NCBI GenBank assembly: GCA_947504045.1
Contig: CANNFY010000006.1
Location: forward strand, 97,564 to 161,563
Direction: 5' to 3'
Source: an uncultured Maribacter sp.
GTDB taxonomy: Bacteria > Bacteroidota > Bacteroidia > Flavobacteriales > Flavobacteriaceae
DNA: 64,000 nucleotides
A program made the translations under genes and the position numbers. This document shows, one piece after another, positions 47,879 to 57,529 of the stretch. Under the pieces are notes generated by a model that worked only from the letters and a program-made list of their open reading frames with translations, searched no databases and was not told where the DNA came from. Numbering within the stretch: the first letter of the stretch is position 1; every line of letters begins with the position of its first letter.

Positions 47879-49159
47879 TTATAATCTTCCGTCTACTTTT
47901 ATTGGAAGAATTCCTTTTACATCATATATTACCCCATTTTTATTTAACATAGATCTAATGTCTAGAGAAAGAAATTCATTATGAGCAACAGTTAATATTA
48001 CTGCATCATATTTTTCTTTAGGTAATGTATTTGTGATTGTAATTTGATGTTCTTTTTCTACTTCTTCAATGGAAGCCCATGGGTCATATACAAATATGTT
48101 TGCATTATAACTTTTTAAGTTTTTAATAACAATAATGGACTGGGTATTTCTAACATCAGGGCAATTTTCTTTAAAAGTAATTCCAAGAATTAAAATGTTA
48201 CTTCCATTTACTTTTAAGTTATTTTGCACCATTAGCTTTATTATTTCAGAAGCTACATAGCTGCCCATACCATCATTCATACGTCTGCCTTCCAAAATTA
48301 TACCAGGATGATAGCCATACTCTTGGGCTTTTTGAGCTAAATAATAAGGGTCTACACCAATACAGTGGCCACCAACTAATCCGGGTTTAAATGGTAAAAA
48401 ATTCCATTTAGTGCCAGCAGCTTCTAAAACATCATGAGTGTCAATACCCATTAGATTGAATATTTTAGCAAGTTCATTTACAAAAGCGATATTAATATCT
48501 CTTTGCGAATTTTCTATAACTTTGGAGGCTTCAGCTACTTTTATTGATGTTGCTAAGAAAGTTCCGGCTGTAATTACCGATTTATATAATGTGTCAATTT
48601 GTTTTGCTACTTCAGGAGTAGATCCAGAAGTAACTTTTAGTATTTTTTCTACAGTATGCTGTTTATCTCCCGGGTTTATACGTTCTGGAGAGTAGCCCAC
48701 ATAAAAATCTTTATTGTATTTTAATCCGCTAAACTTTTCTAATACAGGTACACATTCATCTTCTGTAACACCAGGATACACGGTGGATTCGTAAATCACC
48801 GTGTTTCCTTTTTTTAATACTTTGCCAACGGTTTCGCTGGATTTATAAAGTGGTGTTAATATAGGCCTATTGTTGCGGTCTACTGGCGTAGGTACAGTAA
48901 CAATATAATAGTTGCAATCTTCTAAATCTTTACTAGTATTGGAGCAATAAAGACCTTTCTCCATTTGTGGAGTTTTTTGAAGTACAGCTTGTAAAACACT
49001 ATCTGCTACTTCTAAGGTTTTGTCGGTGCCGTTCTGTAATTCTTTTGTTCTTTTTTCATTAATGTCAAAACCAACTACAGGATATTTTTCGGCAAACAAC
49101 CTAGCTAAAGGCAACCCTACATAACCAAGGCCAATAATACCAATTTTTATATTTTTCAG
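47879..49159 (-). CDS. tviB: UDP-N-acetylhexosamine 6-dehydrogenase (TviB/WbpO-type)
   Basis: This enzyme oxidises UDP-GlcNAc or UDP-GalNAc at C6 to a UDP-HexNAcA. The C-terminal 411 residues match TviB closely: [54 protein letters not shown], the catalytic Cys in [14 protein letters not shown], and [14 protein letters not shown]. The NAD-binding strand [11 protein letters not shown] lies upstream of the first ATG/GTG/TTG-type start (TTG at 49114), which would cut the Rossmann fold. The frame continues to an in-frame TAG, with only CTG at 49159 ([12 protein letters not shown]) at the position where homologues start MKNIKI. I therefore annotate a CTG start. The upstream gene ends 4 bases earlier, so reinitiation is plausible. 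Confidence 0.85.
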   Translation of the reverse strand: MKNIKIGIIGLGYVGLPLARLFAEKYPVVGFDINEKRTKELQNGTDKTLEVADSVLQAVLQKTPQMEKGLYCSNTSKDLEDCNYYIVTVPTPVDRNNRPILTPLYKSSETVGKVLKKGNTVIYESTVYPGVTEDECVPVLEKFSGLKYNKDFYVGYSPERINPGDKQHTVEKILKVTSGSTPEVAKQIDTLYKSVITAGTFLATSIKVAEASKVIENSQRDINIAFVNELAKIFNLMGIDTHDVLEAAGTKWNFLPFKPGLVGGHCIGVDPYYLAQKAQEYGYHPGIILEGRRMNDGMGSYVASEIIKLMVQNNLKVNGSNILILGITFKENCPDVRNTQSIIVIKNLKSYNANIFVYDPWASIEEVEKEHQITITNTLPKEKYDAVILTVAHNEFLSLDIRSMLNKNGVIYDVKGILPIKVDGRL

Positions 49160-49163
49160 ATTT

Positions 49164-50492
49164 TTATTTTTTACCTATTTGGAAATATTCAAAACCAAGT
49201 TTTTTCATACGAATATCGTTATACTGGTTCCTTCCATCAAATATAATAGGATTATTTAGTTGCACCAATAATTCATCAAAATCTGGAGACCTAAATTCTT
49301 TCCATTCTGTTAAAAGAATCATTGCATCTGCATTTTTTAAAGTTTCGTATTTAGAGTTCATATACGTAATTCCAGATACATCTTTTAGGTAGAAGTGTTG
49401 TGCTTCATCCATTGCTTTTGGATCGTATGCGTTTATTTTTGCACCTCTTTTAACCAATTCTTTAATGATGTAGATAGCAGGAGCTTCTCTCATGTCATCT
49501 GTTTCTGGTTTAAAAGATAATCCCCAAACAGAGAATGTTTTTCCTGTTAAATCTTCTCCAAATCTGGCAATAACTTTTTTAGCAATTACTAACTTTTGCT
49601 TATCGTTAACATCTTCTACAGAAGTAATTAATTTAGCAGTGTAACCATGCTCCTCTGCAGTTTTCTTTAATGCCTTAACATCTTTAGGAAAGCAAGAACC
49701 ACCATAACCACTACCAGGGTATATAAAGCTATATCCAATTCTGCTATCAGAACCTATACCAATTCGTACTTTGTTAACATCGGCTCCAACTAATTCACAA
49801 ATATTAGAAATCTCATTCATAAATGAAATTTTTGTTGCTAACATTGCATTGGCAACATATTTTGTCATTTCAGCAGAACGAACATCCATTGTAATTACAC
49901 GGTCTGCGCTACTTCTAAAGAATGCAGAGTATAATACTTTCATTTTTTCTGTAGCTTCTTCATTATCAGAACCAATAACAACTCTGTCTGGTCTCATAAA
50001 ATCGTTTATAGCATCTCCTTCTTTTAAAAACTCAGGATTAGATACAACATCAAAAGATAAATCTAAATTTCTTTTATCTAATTCAGCTTGAATAGTTTCT
50101 CTAACCTTATCCGCAGTTCCAACTGGCACTGTAGATTTATCTACAACAATTAGGCTATGGCTCATGTTTTGGCCAATTTCTTTAGCTACTTGTAAAACAT
50201 ATTGTAAATCGGCAGATCCATCATCTCCCATAGGAGTTCCAACAGCAATAAAAGCAACATCACATTTTTCTAAATTTTCAGATAATTTAGTACTAAAACG
50301 TAAGGTCTTATTTTCGTAATTACGAACAACCATAGATTCTAAACCTGGTTCGTAAATAGGAATAATTCCTTTTTCTAAATTTTCTATTTTCTTTTTGTCA
50401 ACATCTATACAAGTTACAGTGTTACCCATTTCTGCAAAACACGTTCCACTTACAAGGCCAACATAGCCAGTTCCAATTACTGTTAAATTCAT
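49164..50492 (-). CDS. ugd: UDP-glucose 6-dehydrogenase
   Basis: This enzyme oxidises UDP-glucose to UDP-glucuronic acid, a donor for acidic polysaccharides. The 442-residue sequence has NAD-binding [56 protein letters not shown], the catalytic Cys in [18 protein letters not shown], and the UDP-binding [16 protein letters not shown]. Its length is family-typical. It begins the minus-strand pair with the TviB-type dehydrogenase and faces a 672-base divergent spacer. Confidence 0.96.
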   Translation of the reverse strand: MNLTVIGTGYVGLVSGTCFAEMGNTVTCIDVDKKKIENLEKGIIPIYEPGLESMVVRNYENKTLRFSTKLSENLEKCDVAFIAVGTPMGDDGSADLQYVLQVAKEIGQNMSHSLIVVDKSTVPVGTADKVRETIQAELDKRNLDLSFDVVSNPEFLKEGDAINDFMRPDRVVIGSDNEEATEKMKVLYSAFFRSSADRVITMDVRSAEMTKYVANAMLATKISFMNEISNICELVGADVNKVRIGIGSDSRIGYSFIYPGSGYGGSCFPKDVKALKKTAEEHGYTAKLITSVEDVNDKQKLVIAKKVIARFGEDLTGKTFSVWGLSFKPETDDMREAPAIYIIKELVKRGAKINAYDPKAMDEAQHFYLKDVSGITYMNSKYETLKNADAMILLTEWKEFRSPDFDELLVQLNNPIIFDGRNQYNDIRMKKLGFEYFQIGKK

Positions 50493-51164
50493 TATTTGTT
50501 GTTTTAATTTTAGGAGTATTTTCCCAAACTTTCTCTTCTAAAAGCTTTTGTTTATAGTTTGTTTAATTTGTATTCTCTAATCAAAAAGATTAACGAGCTT
50601 AATATGGTATTATTGTTTATTAAATTTTAGTTTAAAGTTAATTAAATATAATAGTATTTATAAATTTTAAATGAGATAAAGTATTATAGAATAATTAGCT
50701 TTTGATATTCGTAAAATTATAAATATGAAAGTTAAGTTCTAATTTTATTTACTAATATTATTTATGTTGTAAGGTTTTTCCGTTAAAAGGTTAAAATTTA
50801 GACTTGTAGGATTACTATACCATTACAAATTTAATTTAATATGCAAAATTATAAATTTGTAACTTATTAATCTTTATTTGCTACTAAAACATAGTGTTCT
50901 ATAGTAGAAAATAAAGCCTTTAGCATATTAACTATTAGGTTTTTGTGATATGTTTAATAAAAACATTAATTTAATACAGCTTTGTTAATTATAAGATGGT
51001 TGAAAGGTTTAAAAATAGGTTAACTTTTTCTTACAATACCCTTAACCGATTTTTTAAGAATATTTAACGATTTATGGTGGTTCTAGTCTTTTGTTACTTA
51101 AAATCATGGTAATTTTACTTTTTATAATAATTGTTTAATTTTTGAGTTAGACTTAATTAAAAAC
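50493..51164. other. Long divergent intergenic region, 672 bases
   Basis: No convincing reading frame or RNA gene is visible between ugd and the aminotransferase gene. Features are: back-to-back TAnnTTTG-like elements at 50844-50851 (minus) and 50852-50859 (plus); an imperfect hairpin at 50881-50907 (CTACT with AGTAG, inner ATAG with CTAT); and a GGTTAA/TTAACC inverted repeat at 51018-51047 followed by GATTTTTT, which could act as a weak attenuator ahead of the export operon. The length is unusual for this gene-dense window and suggests regulation of the polysaccharide operons. Confidence 0.5.
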
Positions 51165-52310
51165 ATGACTTCTATAATAATGAGTTTAAAAGAAGAGAAA
51201 ATTTGGCTTTCATCTCCGCACATGGGAGGTGCAGAACAGCATTATGTAAAAGAAGCATTCGATACAAATTGGATAGCTCCGTTAGGACCTAATGTAAACG
51301 AGTTTGAAAATTCAATCCAACAATATATAGATAATAAAGTACATGTTGCTGCATTAAGTTCAGGAACAGGAGCTATACACTTAGCGTTACAAATTTTAGG
51401 AGTTTCGTTAGGAGATGAAGTTTTATGTCAAAGTTTTACTTTTTCGGCATCGGCAAACCCAATTACTTATTTAGGTGCTACTCCTGTTTTTATAGATAGC
51501 GAAGAAGATACCTGGAATATGTGCCCAATATTACTGAGAGAAGCAATAGAAGACAGAATATCAAAAGGAAAAAAACCTAAAGCAATTGTAGCTGTTCATT
51601 TATATGGTATGCCATATAAGGTGAAAGAAATAAATGAAGTTGCTAAAGAATTTAATATTCCAATTGTAGAAGATAGTGCTGAAGCTTTAGGAAGTACTTG
51701 TTACGGTATAAAATGTGGTAGTTTTGGAGATATTGGAATATTATCTTTTAATGGCAACAAAATTATTACAACATCTGGAGGAGGGGCCTTAATTACAAAG
51801 AAAAGTGAAGTTAAAGAAAAAGCTGTTTTTTTAGCAACCCAAGCACGAGATAATGCTCCACATTATGAGCATTCTAGTATTGGTTTTAATTATAGAATGA
51901 GTAATGTATTAGCAGGAATAGGCCGTGGACAAATGCAAGTGCTAGATAGTCGTGTAGCCTCTAGAAGAGCTAATTATCAGTTCTATTTTGAAAATTTACA
52001 CCAGCTTAAAGAAATAGAATTCTTAGATGAGCCAGAAAACTATTTTTCAAATAGATGGTTAAGTTGCATTTTAACTCCATCATTTGAAATAAGAGAAAAA
52101 ATTAGATTAGCACTTTTAGAAGTAAATATAGAATCTAGGCCATTGTGGAAACCAATGCATTTACAACCAATTTTTAGTAATAACCCAAGTTATACCAATG
52201 GTACATCTAATAACCTATTTGAAAGGGGACTTTGTTTGCCAAGTGGATCTAATTTAACTGAAGAGGATTTAACTAGAGTGGTTAGTGTAATCAAAAAACA
52301 AATAAAATGA
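51165..52310 (+). CDS. DegT/DnrJ/EryC1/StrS sugar aminotransferase (PglE-like)
   Basis: This PLP enzyme adds an amino group to a UDP-4-keto-6-deoxy-HexNAc. The 381-residue sequence has VAALSSGTGAIHLALQ, CQSFTFSASANPITYLGATPVFID, the PLP-binding Asp region IVEDSAEALGS, and the Schiff-base Lys199 in FNGNKIITTSGGG. A conserved NYRMSNVLAGIGRGQM follows. The nearest characterised relatives are PglE-type transaminases. The start could equally be the ATG at 51180 (MSLKEEKIW). It overlaps the next gene by 4 bases (ATGA), consistent with the dehydratase supplying its substrate. Confidence 0.92.
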   Translation: MTSIIMSLKEEKIWLSSPHMGGAEQHYVKEAFDTNWIAPLGPNVNEFENSIQQYIDNKVHVAALSSGTGAIHLALQILGVSLGDEVLCQSFTFSASANPITYLGATPVFIDSEEDTWNMCPILLREAIEDRISKGKKPKAIVAVHLYGMPYKVKEINEVAKEFNIPIVEDSAEALGSTCYGIKCGSFGDIGILSFNGNKIITTSGGGALITKKSEVKEKAVFLATQARDNAPHYEHSSIGFNYRMSNVLAGIGRGQMQVLDSRVASRRANYQFYFENLHQLKEIEFLDEPENYFSNRWLSCILTPSFEIREKIRLALLEVNIESRPLWKPMHLQPIFSNNPSYTNGTSNNLFERGLCLPSGSNLTEEDLTRVVSVIKKQIK

Positions 52311-54244
52311 TACAAAATTTTTTAAGTAACAGTGTTACAAAATTTGCATCTAAATGGGTAGTTTTAATTATAGATGTACTTACCGTTAGTATAGCATTTG
52401 TTTTAGCATATTGTATACGTTTTAATCTTTCTTTTGATTTTGAGATTAATAAACTATTAGTGCAATTACCAATTGTTACAATTATAGCGCTGATTTCTTT
52501 TCTTTTTATAGGGTCCTATAAAGGTGTGGTTAGGCATACTGGTGTACGCGATATATATAATATTTTTAATGCTATATGTCTGGCTAGTATATTAATGATA
52601 TCAATGGTGTTATTAAATAGAGAAGTTACTGTTTTAAATAACTTTACTATTCCACTTTCTATAATTATTATACATAGTTTATTAAGCTTTATTGGTTTAA
52701 CAGCGTCAAGATTTATTTTTAAATCTTTGTATACCAATTTAATGATAAGGAACTTAAAAGTAACAAAAAATGTTATAATTTATGGTGCGGGAGAATCAGG
52801 TATATTAACTCATAATGCATTAACTAGTAGTTCTAAAGGTATTATAAGAGTTGTTGGTTATGTAGATAAGGATAATAAAAAATCTGGTAAGCAAATAAAT
52901 GGGGTTAAAGTATATAATGAAAAAGAGTTAACAGAAGATTTTATACTAGAAAAAAATATCAACGAGGTAATTTTTTCTATGCAAAATATTAATTCAAAAA
53001 AATTACGAAAACTAGTTGAAGGTTTAGTAGATTTTCCTGTACAAGTAAAAATTGTACCTCCAGTTGATGATTGGATAAATGGAGAACTAAAAGTTTCTCA
53101 AATTAAACAAGTTCAGATAGAAGATTTATTAGATAGAGCACCAATTTCAATTAAAAACAGTAAAATTGAAAATGAACTAAAAGGTAAAACGGTTTTAGTT
53201 ACAGGAGGTGCCGGATCTATAGGAAGCGAGATTGTAAGACAAATATGTACTTACGACTACAAATCGTTAATAATTATAGATCAAGCAGAATCTGCTTTAT
53301 ATGACTTACAACAAGAATTAAAGCAAAACGGGTTTCATAATTTTGTACCAATTGTTAGTGATGTTAGAGATAAAAATAGATTAAACAATATTTTTGATGA
53401 ACATAAACCTAATATGGTCTTTCATGCTGCGGCGTATAAACATGTTCCTTTAATGGAGTATAATTCTTACGAGGCTATAAAAATTAATATTGCAGGAACA
53501 AAAACGGTAGCAGATTTATCTATTGCTCATAATGTAGAAAAATTTGTATTTGTTTCTACAGATAAAGCGGTAAACCCAACTAATGTAATGGGAGCTAGTA
53601 AGCGTATAGCAGAAATGTATATAAGCTGTATGCAACAACAAAAGAAAACAAAGTTTATTACAACCAGATTTGGAAATGTTTTAGGTTCTAATGGCTCTGT
53701 AATTCCTTTATTTAGAAAACAAATTGAAAAAGGAGGACCGTTAACTCTAACTCATAAAGATGTTACTAGATTTTTTATGACTATTCCAGAGGCTTCTCAA
53801 TTAGTATTAGAAGCAGGTGCAATGGGAGAAGGAGGAGAGATATTTATTTTTGATATGGGAGAATCTGTTAAGATTTTTGACTTAGCTAAAAATATGATAA
53901 AACTATCTGGTTTAAATTATCCAGATGATATTGATATAAAAATTACAGGACTTAGACCTGGAGAAAAACTTTATGAAGAGTTATTGGCTAATGGAGAAAA
54001 TACGTTGCCAACCTACCATAAAAAAATAAAAATTAGTAAAGTTAGAGACTTAAACTATGTAGAGGTTCGTTCTCGTATTGATGAACTATGTATTACAAAT
54101 ATGTTTTTTAACGGTAATACGGTTAAATTGATGAAAAAAATAGTTCCTGAATATGTTTCCAATAACTCAGAATTATGTGAATTAGATGAAAAAAATGAAA
54201 GCGAAAAATCAGATAAATCCACATTAAAAATTGTACAATCATAA
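52307..54244 (+). CDS. Membrane UDP-HexNAc 4,6-dehydratase (PglF/CapD-like)
   Basis: This 645-residue protein has four N-terminal membrane helices (about 10-135), a CoA-binding-like Rossmann domain (about 150-260, with VIIYGAGESGILTH), and a C-terminal SDR domain (about 285-600). The SDR has TGGAGSIGSEIVRQI, FHAAAYKHVPLMEYN, and the altered catalytic STDKAVNPTNVMGASKR. These define the PglF/CapD/WbpM group, which dehydrates UDP-GlcNAc to the 4-keto-6-deoxy sugar used by the upstream aminotransferase. A Glu/Ser/Lys-rich tail ends the protein. Confidence 0.93.
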   Translation: MIQNFLSNSVTKFASKWVVLIIDVLTVSIAFVLAYCIRFNLSFDFEINKLLVQLPIVTIIALISFLFIGSYKGVVRHTGVRDIYNIFNAICLASILMISMVLLNREVTVLNNFTIPLSIIIIHSLLSFIGLTASRFIFKSLYTNLMIRNLKVTKNVIIYGAGESGILTHNALTSSSKGIIRVVGYVDKDNKKSGKQINGVKVYNEKELTEDFILEKNINEVIFSMQNINSKKLRKLVEGLVDFPVQVKIVPPVDDWINGELKVSQIKQVQIEDLLDRAPISIKNSKIENELKGKTVLVTGGAGSIGSEIVRQICTYDYKSLIIIDQAESALYDLQQELKQNGFHNFVPIVSDVRDKNRLNNIFDEHKPNMVFHAAAYKHVPLMEYNSYEAIKINIAGTKTVADLSIAHNVEKFVFVSTDKAVNPTNVMGASKRIAEMYISCMQQQKKTKFITTRFGNVLGSNGSVIPLFRKQIEKGGPLTLTHKDVTRFFMTIPEASQLVLEAGAMGEGGEIFIFDMGESVKIFDLAKNMIKLSGLNYPDDIDIKITGLRPGEKLYEELLANGENTLPTYHKKIKISKVRDLNYVEVRSRIDELCITNMFFNGNTVKLMKKIVPEYVSNNSELCELDEKNESEKSDKSTLKIVQS

Positions 54245-54285
54245 ATTTTGATTAACCTTGTAAATTATAAATAAACACTTTAATT

Positions 54286-55056
54286 ATGACCATTAAGAAT
54301 TTTTTAGCTCCTATTTTATTAGTTGCAGTAGTATTGTTTTTGGGATCTTGTGGATCCAAAAAAGATGTAGTATATTTTCAAAATGCTAGTGACTACGAAA
54401 CTATTGTTAGTGATAATTCGCATACCAATAAATTTAAAATTGATGATGTTGTTAGTATAAATGTATCTACCCTAAACCCAGAAGCAAGCTTGCCTTTTAA
54501 TTTATTTAAAGGAAGAGAAGAAAGTGGAGGAGGGCTGCCACAACAATTAGATTATATAATTGATAAAAATGGAGAAATAGATTTTCCAGTTTTAGGGTCT
54601 GTAAAAATAGTTGGTTTATCTCCAGAAGAAACAAAAGAACTAATAAAAGAAAAATTAAGTTTATACTTAAAAAATCCAATAGTTAATATCAGATTACAAA
54701 ATTTTTCAGTTACTGTATTAGGTGAGGTTAATAGACCTGGGACTTACCCAGTAGAAGGAGAACAAATTACAATACTTGAGGCGTTAGGTTTAGCAAATGA
54801 CTTAACAATAAAAGGTATGAGGGATAATGTTTTGGTTATAAGAGATTTTAACGGAACTAAAGTTTATACAAGAGTTGATTTAACTAAAAAGGAAGCTTTA
54901 AACTCTCCTGTGTATTATCTTACACAAAATGATGTTGTTTATGTAGAGCCTAATAAATCTGCGGTAACTTCTTCTGCCTTAGATAATAGAGCTTCTATTG
55001 CGGTTTCTATAGCTTCTTTATTAATAACTTCTACAGTTTTAATTCTTACAAGATAA
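54286..55056 (+). CDS. wza: Wza-type polysaccharide export lipoprotein
   Basis: This outer-membrane polysaccharide export (OPX) protein is 256 residues. A lipoprotein signal ends at the Cys of FLGSCGSKKD (about residue 23). The Poly_export domain (about 50-130) contains FKIDDVVSINVSTLNPEA, IDKNGEIDFPVLGSVKIVGLS and NPIVNIRLQNFSVTVLGEV. A SLBB domain follows (NRPGTYPVEGEQITILEAL), and a C-terminal hydrophobic helix (about 233-254) may span the outer membrane as in Wza. It precedes the tyrosine-kinase gene by 41 bases. Confidence 0.94.
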   Translation: MTIKNFLAPILLVAVVLFLGSCGSKKDVVYFQNASDYETIVSDNSHTNKFKIDDVVSINVSTLNPEASLPFNLFKGREESGGGLPQQLDYIIDKNGEIDFPVLGSVKIVGLSPEETKELIKEKLSLYLKNPIVNIRLQNFSVTVLGEVNRPGTYPVEGEQITILEALGLANDLTIKGMRDNVLVIRDFNGTKVYTRVDLTKKEALNSPVYYLTQNDVVYVEPNKSAVTSSALDNRASIAVSIASLLITSTVLILTR

Positions 55057-55097
55057 TTCTAGTTAATTATCAAATAATATAAACCTTAATAAGAAGA

Positions 55098-57473
55098 ATG
55101 AGTTCTCAAGAATTTTCATCAGAAACATTAGATTTAAAAGAATTAATTGGAACATATACTAAAAAGTGGAAGTGGTTTTTGCTTTCTGCTATTATTTGTT
55201 TAGTACTAGCTTTTTTAAAAATCAGATATGCAACACCAGAATATGAAGCAAAGGCAAAAATTCAGGTTATAGAAGAAAAAGGCGCATCTTCAGAATTATC
55301 TGCATTTAGCGATTTAAGTATGCTAGGTGTTGGAGGAAAAAATAAAATTGAAGATGAAATTGAAATTTTAAATTCTAGATCCAATTTTATTGATGTTGTT
55401 AAAGATTTAAAATTAAATGTAAATGTTACTCATTTAGGAAATGTAAAAAGTACTGAGCTTTATAAAGATAGACCTTTTAATATAAATTTTATTGAGTCTG
55501 ACTCCATTATATATTCTTCTGGTTTAGAATTTTTTATTGAGCTATCATCAAGTACCACTTTTGGATATAGTATTGAGGAGGATAGCCCGGTAAAAACATA
55601 TTCCTTTGGAAAAAATATAGCTACAGAAATTGGAGATATAGTTATAACACCTAATTTGCCTTATTTTGAAAAACATAAAGGAAATAAGATAAGAGTAAAT
55701 GTAAGCCCAGTTTTTGCAGTAGCAGAAGGGTATCAGGCAAAAATAATTATTGAACCTGCTACAGAGATGTCTAATATTATTAATATTTCATTAACGGATC
55801 CTATAAGTTCTAGAGGGGTAGATATTGTAAATTCTTTAATTAATAATTACAACAAAAATGCTCTTGCAGATAAACAATTAATAGCAGATAAAACCGCTAA
55901 GTTTATAAATGATCGTATTACAAAAATATCTACAAACTTAACATCTGTGGATCAATCCGCACAAGATTTTAAAACAAGTAAAGGGGTTACAGATATAGCA
56001 AATGAAGCTAGTATTGCATTAAATGTAGGTGCTGCTAACAGACAAGAATTAGAGAATGCACGTACGCAATTGAATATAGCAACTTCTATGAAAGATTATG
56101 TGTCTGGAGAGAGTGGTTATGAGGTTTTACCTTCTAATGTTGGTCTTTCGGATCCTACTATTGCAAATACTACAGCAAAATATAATGAACTTATTTTAGA
56201 AAGAAATAGATTATTAAAGAGTTCTAACGAGCAAAATCCGATTATTGTAAATTTAGACCAGCAGTTAAATGGATTAAAAGAAAGTATGAAATCTAGTTTA
56301 TCTGGAATGGAACGTAATCTAGGTTTACAGGTTAACAGTTTGTCTGGTCAAATGTCTAGAATTAACTCTAAAATTTATTCTGCACCTAAAAATGAAAGAC
56401 AACTAAGAGATATTACAAGACAGCAGCAAACTACAGAATCTCTATATTTATATTTACTACAAAAAAGAGAAGAGTCTCAAATAACTGCAGCATCAAGCTC
56501 TCCTAAGTCTAAAGTTATAGATTATGGTTATCAAGCAGGAACTTCACCTGTTAGTCCTAAAATACCACTAATTTACTTTGCAGGCTTAGTTTTAGGAATG
56601 TTAATACCGTTTTCTATAATTTATGTGCAAGAATTATTAGATAACAAAATTCATAGTAAAACAGGTTTAGAAAAATTAGTAAAAGGTGTGCCAGTTTTAG
56701 CTGAACTTCCTAAGCTTTCTAAAAAAGATGAGTTTTTAGTTAAAAAAGAAGATAGGTCTGTTTTAAGTGAGTCTTTACGAATATTACGTACCAATTTAGA
56801 CTACCTTATAAATTCAAAGAAATCTGGAAAAAACAATGTAATTTTTGTAACTTCTAGTGTGCCAGGAGAAGGGAAAACTTTTCTTTCTTCTAATCTTACC
56901 ATGATATTGGCAAGTACAAATAAAAAAGTGTTATTAATTGGTGCAGATATTAGAAATCCAAAATTATATACATTTTTTAGTAATACTAAAGATGTAGATA
57001 AATTAGGAAAACCTAGTAGAAATAAAGACGCTGGTTTAACAGAATTTCTTTATGACGATTCTTTATCATCAAAAGATATAATTAATCCGATGTTAGTACA
57101 TACAAGTACTATTGATGTAATTTATTCTGGAAAAATACCTCCAAATCCTGCGGAGTTATTAATGAAAGATAAAATGAAAAACCTATTAGAAGAAGTTTCT
57201 TTAAATTATGATTATGTAATTGTAGATACCGCTCCTTTAATGGTTGTTACAGATACGCTTTTACTTACAGATTACGCAGATCATATATTGTATGTTACAA
57301 GAGCTGGTGTTACAGAAACAAAAGTTTTAGAGTTTCCTTTAAAACTAAAAGAAGAAGGTAAGTTAGATGGATTATCATTTATAGTTAATGATGTAAAAGA
57401 AGCAAACTTAGGCTATGGTGGAAAATATGGCTACGGTTATGGAAAGAGTGTAAAAAAATGGTGGAAATTCTAA
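55098..57473 (+). CDS. wzc: Wzc-type polysaccharide co-polymerase with BY-kinase domain
   Basis: This 791-residue inner-membrane protein controls chain length and export. It has an N-terminal helix (about 28-46), a Wzz-type periplasmic region with a long coiled-coil part (about 250-460), and a second helix near 496-515. A cytoplasmic bacterial tyrosine-kinase domain follows, with Walker A TSSVPGEGKT at about residue 589, Walker A' LLIGADIRNPKL and Walker B VIVDTAPL. The C-terminal tail is rich in Tyr (YGGKYGYGYGK), the expected autophosphorylation cluster. The first Asp of Walker A' is Gly here. The opposing phosphatase gene is convergent and separated by a shared terminator. Confidence 0.94.
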   Translation: MSSQEFSSETLDLKELIGTYTKKWKWFLLSAIICLVLAFLKIRYATPEYEAKAKIQVIEEKGASSELSAFSDLSMLGVGGKNKIEDEIEILNSRSNFIDVVKDLKLNVNVTHLGNVKSTELYKDRPFNINFIESDSIIYSSGLEFFIELSSSTTFGYSIEEDSPVKTYSFGKNIATEIGDIVITPNLPYFEKHKGNKIRVNVSPVFAVAEGYQAKIIIEPATEMSNIINISLTDPISSRGVDIVNSLINNYNKNALADKQLIADKTAKFINDRITKISTNLTSVDQSAQDFKTSKGVTDIANEASIALNVGAANRQELENARTQLNIATSMKDYVSGESGYEVLPSNVGLSDPTIANTTAKYNELILERNRLLKSSNEQNPIIVNLDQQLNGLKESMKSSLSGMERNLGLQVNSLSGQMSRINSKIYSAPKNERQLRDITRQQQTTESLYLYLLQKREESQITAASSSPKSKVIDYGYQAGTSPVSPKIPLIYFAGLVLGMLIPFSIIYVQELLDNKIHSKTGLEKLVKGVPVLAELPKLSKKDEFLVKKEDRSVLSESLRILRTNLDYLINSKKSGKNNVIFVTSSVPGEGKTFLSSNLTMILASTNKKVLLIGADIRNPKLYTFFSNTKDVDKLGKPSRNKDAGLTEFLYDDSLSSKDIINPMLVHTSTIDVIYSGKIPPNPAELLMKDKMKNLLEEVSLNYDYVIVDTAPLMVVTDTLLLTDYADHILYVTRAGVTETKVLEFPLKLKEEGKLDGLSFIVNDVKEANLGYGGKYGYGYGKSVKKWWKF

Positions 57474-57487
57474 TCTAAAAAGGAAAT

Positions 57488-57527
57488 AAAAAAAGCCCTC
57501 TAAATAATTTTATTTAGAGGGCTTTTT
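57488..57527. terminator. Bidirectional terminator between wzc and the phosphatase gene
   Basis: A long inverted repeat (AAAAAGCCCTCTAAATAA against its complement, short TTT loop) has an A-run before and a T-run after, so it works in both directions. It lies between the convergent stops of wzc and the PHP phosphatase, 15 bases after the former. Confidence 0.9.
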
Positions 57528-57529
57528 GT

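Noticed and set aside
47879..49114. Starting the TviB-type gene at TTG 49114 (MPLARLF)
   Set aside because: This would remove the [12 protein letters not shown]-binding strand that is encoded in frame directly upstream.
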